A stretch of 64,000 bases of DNA, from assembly GCF_022549785.1 (NCBI RefSeq), contig NZ_JAKZGO010000013.1:57647-121646 (forward strand), given 5' to 3'. The DNA comes from Belliella alkalica. GTDB lineage: Bacteria > Bacteroidota > Bacteroidia > Cytophagales > Cyclobacteriaceae. A program made the translations under genes and the position numbers. Shown here one piece after another: positions 35,641 to 43,297 of this stretch. Under the pieces are notes generated by a model. That model did no database searches and had not been told where the DNA came from. It saw only the letters and a list, made by a program, of their open reading frames with translations. Every line of letters starts with the position of its first letter. Positions within the stretch are counted from its first letter, which is position 1.

Positions 35641-35670
35641 AAAAAACCACTCCAGACCTGGAGTGGTTTT
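35641..35670 (+). terminator. Strong bidirectional-looking terminator
   Basis: CCACTCCAG (35647-35655) pairs with CTGGAGTGG (35658-35666); the stem is extended by A and T runs on both sides. It ends whatever transcript crosses the REP-like region. Confidence 0.8.
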
Positions 35671-35890
35671 TTTGTTTTTCGTTGAAATATGTCAAAAATG
35701 GGTTCTGTTTTTATATGACTTTCATGAATTTTTTTGTTGAAGACGTTTTTTAGGGTTGATTTTTAATCTTAAATCACTGGGTTTTGAAGGCTACTCAATA
35801 TTTACTACGTAATTTTCATCTGTTTTTCTTATACTTTCTGTAAATTTTCTGTGTTATCGTTATTTTTTTGATTAAAAAAACTGATAAATG

Positions 35891-35920
35891 TTGTCTTTTA
35901 TAAAATCATAGTTAAATTTG
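35891..35920 (+). promoter_or_regulatory. Promoter of the barrel gene at 36006
   Basis: TTG (35891-35893), 19 bases, TAAATTTG (35913-35920): a full match to the Bacteroidota primary sigma consensus. It predicts a leader of about 80 bases. Confidence 0.65.
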
Positions 35921-36005
35921 AAACCATAATATCAGTATAGAACATATTTAGTGATTTATAAGGGTATTTTTCAAACCTATTTCTAACATAACCTATTAAA
36001 AAAAA

Positions 36006-36782
36006 ATGAAAAACAGATTTACAAAAGTTTTGGCAAAGGCTTCAGCATTGATTGCGCTTTGCTTGGTATTGGTATCAGCTCCAGTACTCGCTCAGGAAGA
36101 GGATAGCAGATTTAGCATGGATGTTACCTTGAACTCTGATATCTTTTTTGGATTTTATCCTTTCTTTGCTGGTTCTTATAGTTTAAGTGAAAAAACCGCA
36201 TTTACATTTTATGGAATTCTCTGGTCAGGTGGTAACAATGATGCAGGTCTTGGTGGTGGTGCTTGGGGTAACTGGACTGAGTTTGGTGTTGGTATGAATT
36301 TCGACGTAGCTGATGGAATCAATATCAATCCACAGATTGGTTTGCTAAGCGGTAGCTTGACATCAGGTTTAGGTACTCCAGTTCTAGGAGAAGGTATAGT
36401 GCCTAACTTGACTATTGGTTTGGATAAAGCAAAAACTGAAGGTGAGATTTATATCGGATACTACCATGGCTTTGATCATGGAAATCCTTCAACCAACAAT
36501 TATCTTCATTACTGGGCTAATGCTGGTTACAAATTATCTCCGTTTTTCTCTGCTGGATTACACTTAGAGCAATTGAGATACACAGGAGGAAATAATGCTC
36601 CTTCTGATGCAGCTTACGATTTCTATGTAGCTCTAGGTCCATATGTACAGTTTGCTGATCCAAATGGAGGTGCTTTTGCAAGATTCACATCAGGTGCTGA
36701 TTTGAGAAGCGATGCGCAATTGACAAAAAGCGGTTACAGACAACCATCTTTCTTTAAGTTGACTGTAGGATATAGTTTCTAA
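36006..36782 (+). CDS. Exported outer-membrane beta-barrel protein
   Basis: The 258-residue protein has a signal peptide (cleavage after APVLA, mature start QEEDSRF) and about ten strand-like segments with Gly/Asn-rich turns (GGNNDAGLGGGAWGNW, GININ PQIGLLSG), ending KLTVGYSF with a terminal Phe. It resembles a family of Bacteroidota proteins labelled only by DUF number (possibly DUF6733). A good promoter, long leader and strong terminator suggest substantial expression. Function unknown. Confidence 0.72.
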   Translation: MKNRFTKVLAKASALIALCLVLVSAPVLAQEEDSRFSMDVTLNSDIFFGFYPFFAGSYSLSEKTAFTFYGILWSGGNNDAGLGGGAWGNWTEFGVGMNFDVADGININPQIGLLSGSLTSGLGTPVLGEGIVPNLTIGLDKAKTEGEIYIGYYHGFDHGNPSTNNYLHYWANAGYKLSPFFSAGLHLEQLRYTGGNNAPSDAAYDFYVALGPYVQFADPNGGAFARFTSGADLRSDAQLTKSGYRQPSFFKLTVGYSF

Positions 36783-36807
36783 CTCTTTAAGTTGGAAAAA
36801 AAATATA

Positions 36808-36838
36808 AGCCATCCGATTGATTTCGGATGGCTTTTTT
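36808..36838 (+). terminator. Terminator of the barrel gene
   Basis: AGCCATCCGA (36808-36817) / TCGGATGGCT (36824-36833), 10 bp, 6-base loop, then six T. Confidence 0.8.
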
Positions 36839-36903
36839 GATATAAGTATATGTGTATCCGCTTTCTTGCACGTAGCCAAACAATACAATGTCGGATGAAC
36901 GAT

Positions 36904-36945
36904 TTGTGGTTCTGTTGACAGTAAACTGTTGTCTGCCTACGAGTA
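36904..36945. repeat. Degenerate heptamer tandem repeat
   Basis: Successive 7-base units TTGTGGT, TCTGTTG, ACAGTAA, ACTGTTG, TCTGCCT, ACGAGTA. The units share CTGTTG or a close variant and sit between converging genes. Confidence 0.6.
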
Positions 36946-36997
36946 TCCGCAACTTACATAGTTACATTTTAACCAAGGTGCAAAATTGCGGATACTC
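36941..36997. repeat. 12-bp perfect inverted repeat
   Basis: GAGTATCCGCAA (36941-36952) and TTGCGGATACTC (36986-36997) flank a 33-base loop, just before the stop of the MOSC gene. A third GTATCCGC occurs at 36854-36861. No T-run follows on either strand. Confidence 0.65.
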
Positions 36998-37007
36998 TTA
37001 TAAAACT

Positions 37008-37817
37008 TTAACTATTTCTTCCATTAGCCACCTTCACTTCATCCCCAACAGCTATTTTTTCACCTTTTAGTAGCAGCATGTTTTGACCAAACATAACTTT
37101 GCCATCTACAGTCCGATAGCTTGCCAAGGTTTTTAAAGGTTCCTTGCTTTTATTCGCATTTTCTTGATCTACGGTCACCATCACACACCTGGCACAAGGT
37201 TTTGTAATTTTGAATAGGGCGGTTCCGACTTGAATTTGATCCCATTTGTCTTCTTCAAATGCTTCTCCTCCTTCAAATACCAAGTTTGGTCTAAACCGAT
37301 CCATGGGCACCGGGCGTTCCAGTTTTTTATTAAGGTCGTCCAATGAAGATTGCCCAATCAAAAGGTAGGGCATCCCATCTGCAAAACTGACAGATTCTCC
37401 ATTGACAGCATATTTTTCCTTTAGCTTTCTCTTTGTGCTTTCTGGCATGATTACAAGTTCGCAAGCCATGGACAATTGTTCGCTGAACCAGTCGCTGACA
37501 TGTTCATCTACAACCTGCCCTTCTACCACATCCTCCCATATACTGACGTTTTTCAACTTGTTAGTTTTGGCATCTAATGGAAAGGAAATACTGATATTTG
37601 GTTCTTTTTTGTGCGTGATTTGCAGCTTGTCTTTAGAGATGCTTACTTGCAGTAAAGCTAGTTTCGGGATGGTTCTTTGGGACAAAAATTTTCCGTCTTT
37701 GTCTATCAGCATCCATCTTCGGTCGTATTGCAGCCCTTTTTCTTCTAAAATTGCTTCAGTTAATCTTATCCCACCCAAGGATTTGATAGGGTAAATGTAG
37801 ATGTCTTTTAAGTGCAT
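37008..37817 (-). CDS. MOSC-domain protein with MOSC N-terminal barrel
   Basis: From MHLKDIYIYPIKSLGG (start 37817) the protein has 269 residues. The N-terminal MOSC_N barrel (YPIKSLGGIRLTEAILEEKGLQYDRRWMLID) is followed by the MOSC domain with RFRPNLVFEGGEAFEEDKW and the conserved Cys in PCARCVMVTVDQ, which binds the molybdenum cofactor or carries a persulfide in mARC/YcbX-type proteins. No ferredoxin domain is fused. An ATG at 37841 would overlap the next gene. Its position beside the Moco genes fits a role in cofactor-dependent reduction or cofactor handling. Confidence 0.88.
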   Translation of the reverse strand: MHLKDIYIYPIKSLGGIRLTEAILEEKGLQYDRRWMLIDKDGKFLSQRTIPKLALLQVSISKDKLQITHKKEPNISISFPLDAKTNKLKNVSIWEDVVEGQVVDEHVSDWFSEQLSMACELVIMPESTKRKLKEKYAVNGESVSFADGMPYLLIGQSSLDDLNKKLERPVPMDRFRPNLVFEGGEAFEEDKWDQIQVGTALFKITKPCARCVMVTVDQENANKSKEPLKTLASYRTVDGKVMFGQNMLLLKGEKIAVGDEVKVANGRNS

Positions 37818-37837
37818 TTGGTGACAGTTGATTGAAA

Positions 37838-38083
37838 TCAAAAGTCAAGATACAACCTTTTGAATTTTTCAGGTATCTCAAATGAAAAGAATTTGGTGAT
37901 GAATTGATAAAATTGATTTTCCTGTTCTACTTTCAAAAATTCGATTGGATTTATTAGTGTGCTTAGGAAATTGTGCTCTGAAGGTTCGTAAGAAAAAAAT
38001 AAGACAGTGGCCAAGCAAACGAGAAAGACCAATGCCCATCTTTTTCTTTCTTTTCTACGTTTTGCCAAATTATCCCGAATCAT
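37838..38083 (-). CDS. Small single-pass membrane protein, unknown
   Basis: An 81-residue protein with a basic N-terminus (RDNLAKRRKERKRW), one hydrophobic segment (ALVFLVCLATVLFF, about 17-30) and a polar C-terminal part. The positive-inside rule predicts an outside C-terminus. It is 20 bases upstream of the MOSC gene and probably co-transcribed. Family not recognised. Confidence 0.6.
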   Translation of the reverse strand: MIRDNLAKRRKERKRWALVFLVCLATVLFFSYEPSEHNFLSTLINPIEFLKVEQENQFYQFITKFFSFEIPEKFKRLYLDF

Positions 38084-38246
38084 ACTACTAAGATACAGAT
38101 TTTAAGAAAAAGGTTGCATTGGAATAATTTTATTCAAAGTAAATAATATCTATATTCGACTTACACTCTGTCAACCCGAAAAAAAATTAACTCCATAAAA
38201 CATTCTATTCCACTTGAAGCTTATTCAAGTTTGAAAACAATAAAAT

Positions 38247-39230
38247 ATGATCATTGATCAATTCCAAAGGAAACATAATTATTTAAGAATTTCATTGACT
38301 GATGTTTGTAATCTCCGTTGCAAGTATTGCATGCCTAATGAAGATTACCCCTTTATGCCTAAGGATAATTTGATGCAGGCTTCAGAAATCGAGCAGATAG
38401 CTAAGGTGTTTGTTGATCTTGGAGTTGATAAAATCAGATTGACTGGCGGGGAACCAATGGCTAGGTCTGACTTTGATGATATTTTGAAGAGATTGTCGAA
38501 GCTCCCAATTTCTCTTACTTTGACGACCAATGCAACATTGCTCCATAGATACATTCCTCAGATTGTAACAGCAGGAGTCAAAAGTATCAATGTTAGTTTA
38601 GATACCTTAAGAGCTGACAAATTCATCAAATTGACAAAAAGAGATAAGTTTGATTTGGTGTATAAGAACATCAGTCTAGCTCTGGAAGCAGGATTGAAAG
38701 TTAAGCTAAATATAGTGGTCATGAAGGGAACCAATGATGACGAGATCTTAGACTTTATTGCTTTGACTAAAGATGAATCGATTGAGGTCAGGTTTATAGA
38801 ATTTATGCCTTTTGAGGGAAATAAATGGGAAAAAGATATCGTAATGTCGAAAAAAAATCTGCTTGAAATGGTGTCCTCTGAGTATGAAATATTTCCAAAA
38901 GAGAAAGAACTTCATGATACAAGCGAGCCATTTGGAATTAAAGGACACCTGGGCAGTTTTGCAATTATCAGTACCATGACAGCCCCTTTTTGTGCTGGAT
39001 GCAACAGGATGCGGTTGACGGCAGATGGTAAAATGAAAAATTGTCTCTTTTCAAAAGGTGAAATGGACCTGCTGACTGCGTTGAGGTCTGGTCAAGATAT
39101 CAAATCTTTGATTCACAAAAATGTATGGCAAAAGGCAGAGAAATTGGGAGGACAAATGAAGTCCAATTCTTTGTCTGAGATTAATATTGAGAATCTAAAA
39201 AATAGAAGCATGATTAGTATAGGTGGATAA
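38247..39230 (+). CDS. moaA: GTP 3',8-cyclase
   Basis: Radical SAM enzyme that starts molybdenum-cofactor synthesis. The 327-residue protein has the SAM-cluster motif Cys21-x3-Cys25-x2-Cys28 (TDVCNLRCKYCMP), TGGEPMARSDF, and the second 4Fe-4S site with FCAGCNRMRLTADGKMKNC. It ends in Gly-Gly, as required for MoaA activity. It opens a plus-strand Moco block with moeA 131 bases behind. MoaC, its partner for cPMP formation, is not in the window. Confidence 0.96.
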   Translation: MIIDQFQRKHNYLRISLTDVCNLRCKYCMPNEDYPFMPKDNLMQASEIEQIAKVFVDLGVDKIRLTGGEPMARSDFDDILKRLSKLPISLTLTTNATLLHRYIPQIVTAGVKSINVSLDTLRADKFIKLTKRDKFDLVYKNISLALEAGLKVKLNIVVMKGTNDDEILDFIALTKDESIEVRFIEFMPFEGNKWEKDIVMSKKNLLEMVSSEYEIFPKEKELHDTSEPFGIKGHLGSFAIISTMTAPFCAGCNRMRLTADGKMKNCLFSKGEMDLLTALRSGQDIKSLIHKNVWQKAEKLGGQMKSNSLSEINIENLKNRSMISIGG

Positions 39231-39361
39231 ATTATTTAGCAGATCAAATCCTATTAATGAATGAAAATGAAGTCAAACATGTAATATACCAAGTGATTTC
39301 CAAATTTAAGCTTTCTACATAAATCACATTTCTTTAAGATAAAAATACGCACCACTTTCAT

Positions 39362-40546
39362 ATGAATAAAATGATCACCGTTGACATAGCAAAGAGTATT
39401 TTGAAATCACTTGCTATTCAAAGAGAAATGATTACGATACCAATTGTTGATGCAGTAGATTGCTTTTGTGCAGAAGCGGTTTTTTCCCCTATATCAGTTC
39501 CTTCTTTCGACAATTCAGCTATGGATGGCTACGCATTGTGTTTTGATGAACTTCAATCTGAAATGGAGATTTCTGCTATGGTCAAAGCGGGCTCTACGAC
39601 AAAAGAAGCTATAAAGACAGGGACGGCAGTTAGGATATTTACCGGGGCTCCAATTCCTTCAGGCGCGGATACAGTGGTCAAACAGGAGATTGTTAGAGTC
39701 AATGGAAATCGCTTTTCAATAGATCCAAGTTTGGTGAATAAAGGTGATTTTGTAAGGGTAGTAGGCGCACAGTGTAAAGCAGACGATGAGATTTTAGGGC
39801 GTGGAGATAAAATTTCATTTGGAACAATAGCTTTGCTTGCTTCTCTAGGGGTTCAAGATGTTAAAGTGTTTAGAAAGCCTAAAGTGGGGGTGATTTTGAC
39901 TGGAGATGAAGTTGTAACTTCTGAATTAGAGCTTCAGGATGGTCAGATATATGATGCAAATGGGCCTATGTTATGCGCTGCATTGATGAAGTTGGGAATC
40001 CAAGTGGAATTTGTCGAAAAAGTAAAAGATGAAGCTTTTGAAGTCGAAGCGTCAATCAAAAAGCTTATAGAAAAAGTTGATGTTTTGATCCTCAGTGGTG
40101 GGATTTCTGTTGGTGATTTTGATTTTGTCAGACCTGCTTTACAAAATTTAGGAATAGAGGAATTGTTTTATAAAGTTGCCCAGAAGCCAGGAAAGCCATT
40201 TTACGCAGGTGTCTTGGGGTCCAAGTTTATCTTTGCACTACCAGGTAATCCATCATCTTCACTTTCTTGTTTTCAGGTTTACGTCAGACCTTTTCTCAAT
40301 CGTTTTTCTGGAGATGAATATGCTTATGATTCTGATTTCAAATTTCCGTTGGTCCAAGAATACAAAACGGACTCTTCATTGACATTTTTTCTGAAGTGTG
40401 AATTGAAAAACAATATGGTTCGTGTCTTAAATGGTCAGGAATCATTTAATCTCGTATCATTCAATAAAGCAACAGGTTTGGTGGAAATCCCAAGTAGGGA
40501 TGCTCAGGATGTAAATGATGGTTTATACAACTATTACCCTTTCTAA
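39362..40546 (+). CDS. moeA: Molybdopterin molybdenumtransferase
   Basis: Inserts molybdate into adenylated molybdopterin. The 394-residue protein has SVPSFDNSAMDGYA, RIFTGAPIPSGADTVVKQE, VILTGDEVV, the MoCF-domain core ILSGGISVGDFDFV and KPGKPFYAGVLGSKFIFALPGNPSSS. The following gene begins 3 bases after the stop, so this is a tight operon. Confidence 0.95.
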   Translation: MNKMITVDIAKSILKSLAIQREMITIPIVDAVDCFCAEAVFSPISVPSFDNSAMDGYALCFDELQSEMEISAMVKAGSTTKEAIKTGTAVRIFTGAPIPSGADTVVKQEIVRVNGNRFSIDPSLVNKGDFVRVVGAQCKADDEILGRGDKISFGTIALLASLGVQDVKVFRKPKVGVILTGDEVVTSELELQDGQIYDANGPMLCAALMKLGIQVEFVEKVKDEAFEVEASIKKLIEKVDVLILSGGISVGDFDFVRPALQNLGIEELFYKVAQKPGKPFYAGVLGSKFIFALPGNPSSSLSCFQVYVRPFLNRFSGDEYAYDSDFKFPLVQEYKTDSSLTFFLKCELKNNMVRVLNGQESFNLVSFNKATGLVEIPSRDAQDVNDGLYNYYPF

Positions 40547-40549
40547 ATA

Positions 40550-41284
40550 ATGGATTTGTGGACAGTCTTATTGTTGTGCCTACTACCGATCGCAGCTTTT
40601 TTATACGCTTCAGTAGGTCATGGAGGAGCTAGCAGTTACTTGATGATATTGACCTTGATGGGTTTTCTACCAGAAGATATAAGGCCTTCGGCTTTGCTAT
40701 TAAACATATTTGTATCGTTGATTTCCTTTCTGAATTTCAGAAAGGAGGAGTCTTTGCAAAAAGATTTGTTTTTTTCCTTGATTGTTTTTTCTATTCCTGC
40801 AGCATATCTAGGAGGGACTATCTTATTGGATACTGATATTTACCGAAAAATACTCGGAGTGATTTTGCTGTTTCCTGCATTGAGATTCTTGATGGTTTTT
40901 CCTGAATCAAAAAAAGTTGTCGTAGAAAGAAAAATATGGATGGCGCCATTGCTTGGGGTATTGATAGGCTTACTTTCTGGCTTGGTAGGAATTGGAGGGG
41001 GAGTTTTACTTACACCGATTGTCTTAGTTCTTGAGTGGGCAAATGTGAAGCAAACGGCGGTTTTGTCTTCATTGTTTATATTTTTGAACTCAATAGCTGG
41101 TTTTGTGGGTTCTGGGGCGTTGAGTTTCGATCTTCCAAGTGAGTTTTGGTTTCTAATACCAATTACGATAGCAGGAGGATTGCTTGGTGGGTATTTTGGA
41201 GCAAAAAAATTCAGCAATTCAGCACTGCGATATCTGCTCTGCGCTGTCCTTATATTCGCATCAGTCAAATTATTGTTAAATTAA
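40550..41284 (+). CDS. Sulfite exporter TauE/SafE (TSUP) family permease
   Basis: A 244-residue integral membrane protein with about eight hydrophobic segments in two pseudo-repeats: ASVGHGGASSYLMILTLMG near the N-terminus and LSGLVGIGGGVLLTPIVLV at the centre, the two family signatures. TSUP proteins move sulfite, thiosulfate or other small sulfur anions. It is nested between moeA and moaD with gaps of 3 and 12 bases, so a sulfur-linked role in cofactor synthesis or in removing sulfite made by a Mo enzyme is inferred. Confidence 0.9.
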   Translation: MDLWTVLLLCLLPIAAFLYASVGHGGASSYLMILTLMGFLPEDIRPSALLLNIFVSLISFLNFRKEESLQKDLFFSLIVFSIPAAYLGGTILLDTDIYRKILGVILLFPALRFLMVFPESKKVVVERKIWMAPLLGVLIGLLSGLVGIGGGVLLTPIVLVLEWANVKQTAVLSSLFIFLNSIAGFVGSGALSFDLPSEFWFLIPITIAGGLLGGYFGAKKFSNSALRYLLCAVLIFASVKLLLN

Positions 41285-41296
41285 GATTTAAAAGAA

Positions 41297-41530
41297 ATGA
41301 AATTGATTGTTAAAGTATTTGGGAAGATTTCGGAAGAAATTGGGGAAAGTGAGTTTATGATAGAAAAATCAGACAATATAGCCTCTTTAAAAAGTGAAAT
41401 TAATACAATTTATCCTCAGTTGAAGGATTTGAAATTTGCGATAGCTGTCAACAAGAAGCTTTCTACAGATTCGGACAAGATTCCTGAGGGAGCTGAAATT
41501 GCACTTCTGCCACCTTTTTCGGGGGGGTGA
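41297..41530 (+). CDS. moaD: Molybdopterin synthase small subunit, MoaD/ThiS-like sulfur carrier
   Basis: A 77-residue ubiquitin-like protein ending in the required Gly-Gly (LLPPFSGG), which receives a thiocarboxylate for transfer to cPMP. VKVFGKISEEIGESEF and the AVNKKLSTDSDKIPEGAEIALLPP block are typical. The next gene, its activating enzyme, starts 3 bases after the stop. Confidence 0.93.
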   Translation: MKLIVKVFGKISEEIGESEFMIEKSDNIASLKSEINTIYPQLKDLKFAIAVNKKLSTDSDKIPEGAEIALLPPFSGG

Positions 41531-41533
41531 TTT

Positions 41534-42616
41534 ATGGATAGATTTGATAGGCATTATAATTTGAAAGGTTTTGGGCAGAAATCCCAGCAAAAGCTTCAGG
41601 ACGCAAAAGTTCTGGTAGTGGGAGCAGGTGGGTTAGGTTGTCCTGTATTACTCTACCTTGCTTCAGTAGGTTTTGGTAAAATAGGAATCGTGGATGGAGA
41701 TCTAGTGTCTGAGTCCAATCTTAGTCGCCAAGTACTTTTTGGTCAACATGATTTAGGCAAAAACAAAGCTGAGGCAGCAGTTCAGATCCTTCGTGGAAAG
41801 TATAATGATATCGAGCTTGTCTCAATTCCTGAATACTTGAATAGAGAGAATGTTACTGAGTATCTCCATGATTATGATCTAGTTGTGGATGGTTCGGATA
41901 ATTTCCCAACCCGCTATTTGGTAAATGATGCTTGCGTTTTGCTTGGCAAGCCATTGGTGTTTGGTGCCTTATATCAGAATGAAGGACAAGTGGCAGTTTT
42001 CAACACTAGTGGTATTCAGTCAGTAAATTATAGGGATATCTATCCAATACCACCATCAGCCCACGAAGTGCCAAATTGCAATGAAGCTGGAGTTTTGGGG
42101 GTTTTTCCTGGTATCATTGGTTGTATGATGGCGTCTGAAGCAATCAAGCTTGTGTCTGGGTTTGGGGAAATATTAGATGGAAAGATGCTTTACTATAATT
42201 TTCTCAATCATTCTGAATATAAAATTGAGCTTACGAAAGACCCACAAAGTGAAATTTCCAGACCCAAATCAGCAAATGATTTAATGCAAATGGATTACCA
42301 AGATTTTTGTGGGTTGTCTTCTCAGATTAATTGGGAAGATGTAATCCCTTTGATGGAGGAATTTGGAGATACTGTTTTGGTTGATCTTAGACAACCTCAT
42401 GAAGAGCCTGAACTGGAGGATATTCCTTTTATTCGTGTTCCCATGAATCAGATTCATTTGAAAAATTCTGAATTGGCAAGAACCAATACAATCCTTTTGT
42501 TTTGTCAAACAGGAATAAGAAGTATGAAGGCATCAAAATTACTTCAAGAAAAATACCCCGATAAATACATTAGATCAATCTCTGGAGGAATCAACTCCTT
42601 TGATCTCAATCTTTAA
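41534..42616 (+). CDS. moeB: MoeB/ThiF-type adenylyltransferase fused to rhodanese
   Basis: The 360-residue protein begins with an E1-like adenylation domain (VLVVGAGGLGCPVLLYLASVG, DGDLVSESNLSRQVLF, GSDNFPTRYLVNDAC) that activates the MoaD C-terminus. The last 100 residues are a rhodanese domain (VLVDLRQPHEEPE, then the active loop LLFCQTGIRSMKASKLL with its catalytic Cys) that could deliver persulfide sulfur. The two zinc CxxC pairs of E. coli MoeB are not evident; PNCNEAGVLGVFPG stands in that region. The fusion resembles MOCS3/Uba4. Confidence 0.93.
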   Translation: MDRFDRHYNLKGFGQKSQQKLQDAKVLVVGAGGLGCPVLLYLASVGFGKIGIVDGDLVSESNLSRQVLFGQHDLGKNKAEAAVQILRGKYNDIELVSIPEYLNRENVTEYLHDYDLVVDGSDNFPTRYLVNDACVLLGKPLVFGALYQNEGQVAVFNTSGIQSVNYRDIYPIPPSAHEVPNCNEAGVLGVFPGIIGCMMASEAIKLVSGFGEILDGKMLYYNFLNHSEYKIELTKDPQSEISRPKSANDLMQMDYQDFCGLSSQINWEDVIPLMEEFGDTVLVDLRQPHEEPELEDIPFIRVPMNQIHLKNSELARTNTILLFCQTGIRSMKASKLLQEKYPDKYIRSISGGINSFDLNL

Positions 42617-42626
42617 AAAAAATAAA

Positions 42627-43073
42627 ATGGAAAAGACTAGAAAACCAAAAAACATATTTGTAGAAGGAGCAATTTCTCCTGAGAAAATCGCCAAATCTAT
42701 TGCTAATCATGCTACCAATCATGAAATCGGTGGTCACAGTATATTTCTAGGTCAAGTAAGAGCTGACGCAAAAGAAGGTGGAAAAGTCACTGCCATCGCA
42801 TACACCGCCTATGAAGAAATGGCTCTTCAGCAGGCATTCGAAATCAGGGAAGCAGTTTTTGAGAAGTATCCTTTGACATGCATGCACATCTATCATAGCT
42901 TAGGTGAAGTTAAGGTAGGAGAAATCTGCCTATTTGTGTTCACTTCATCCAAACATAGAAAAGCGGCCATTTCGGCTTGTGAAGAACTAGTGGAAAGGAT
43001 CAAGAATGAATTGCCGATATGGGGGAAAGAATTGGTTAGCAATGATACCTCAGTTTGGAAAGAAAACACTTGA
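42627..43073 (+). CDS. moaE: Molybdopterin synthase large subunit
   Basis: From ATG 42627 (MEKTRKPKNIFVEG) the protein has 148 residues. GGHSIFLGQVRADAKEGGKVTAIAYTAYEEMA, CMHIYHSLGEVKVGE and KNELPIWGKE carry the family blocks, including the catalytic Lys near the end (WGKE). An ATG at 42600 lies inside moeB and adds nine residues, and is disfavoured. It closes the Moco operon. Confidence 0.93.
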   Translation: MEKTRKPKNIFVEGAISPEKIAKSIANHATNHEIGGHSIFLGQVRADAKEGGKVTAIAYTAYEEMALQQAFEIREAVFEKYPLTCMHIYHSLGEVKVGEICLFVFTSSKHRKAAISACEELVERIKNELPIWGKELVSNDTSVWKENT

Positions 43074-43224
43074 AGTTTGTCATTGGCGAAATTCAGCTAA
43101 AGTATCCCTTGAAAGCAATACTTTATGACATGAAAAGTATTTTTTGGAAAGAAATTGTCAGGTTTTGGAAAATAAAATGTCACCAATTACTGACATTCTG
43201 ACGTAAATTTTCACAGTATTTCCC

Positions 43225-43240
43225 TTGGCACAACCCTTGT
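43225..43240 (+). promoter_or_regulatory. Sigma-54-like box upstream of dnaK
   Basis: TTGGCACAACCCTTGT has the -24 GG and a -12 GT with the 10-base spacing of RpoN promoters (consensus TTGGCACG-N4-TTGCA). Only the -12 C is replaced by T. It lies 57 bases before the dnaK ATG. A good TAnnTTTG box is not seen; TAGTTTTA (43255-43262) is the nearest. Confidence 0.35.
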
Positions 43241-43297
43241 CAATAGGTGATTTATAGTTTTAAAAATTGAACAATCAAAAAATAAAAATATAAAATC

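Larger units (their letters stand above)
35190..36005. other. 816-bp non-coding region between hemE and a barrel gene
   Basis: No credible protein gene is present on either strand. In order it holds two 77-bp direct repeats with a hairpin-rich REP-like element between them, a strong terminator at 35641-35670, and an AT-rich leader with a good promoter at 35891-35920 for the next gene. The part up to 35640 may be a long hemE 3' UTR or a separate small RNA. Confidence 0.6.
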
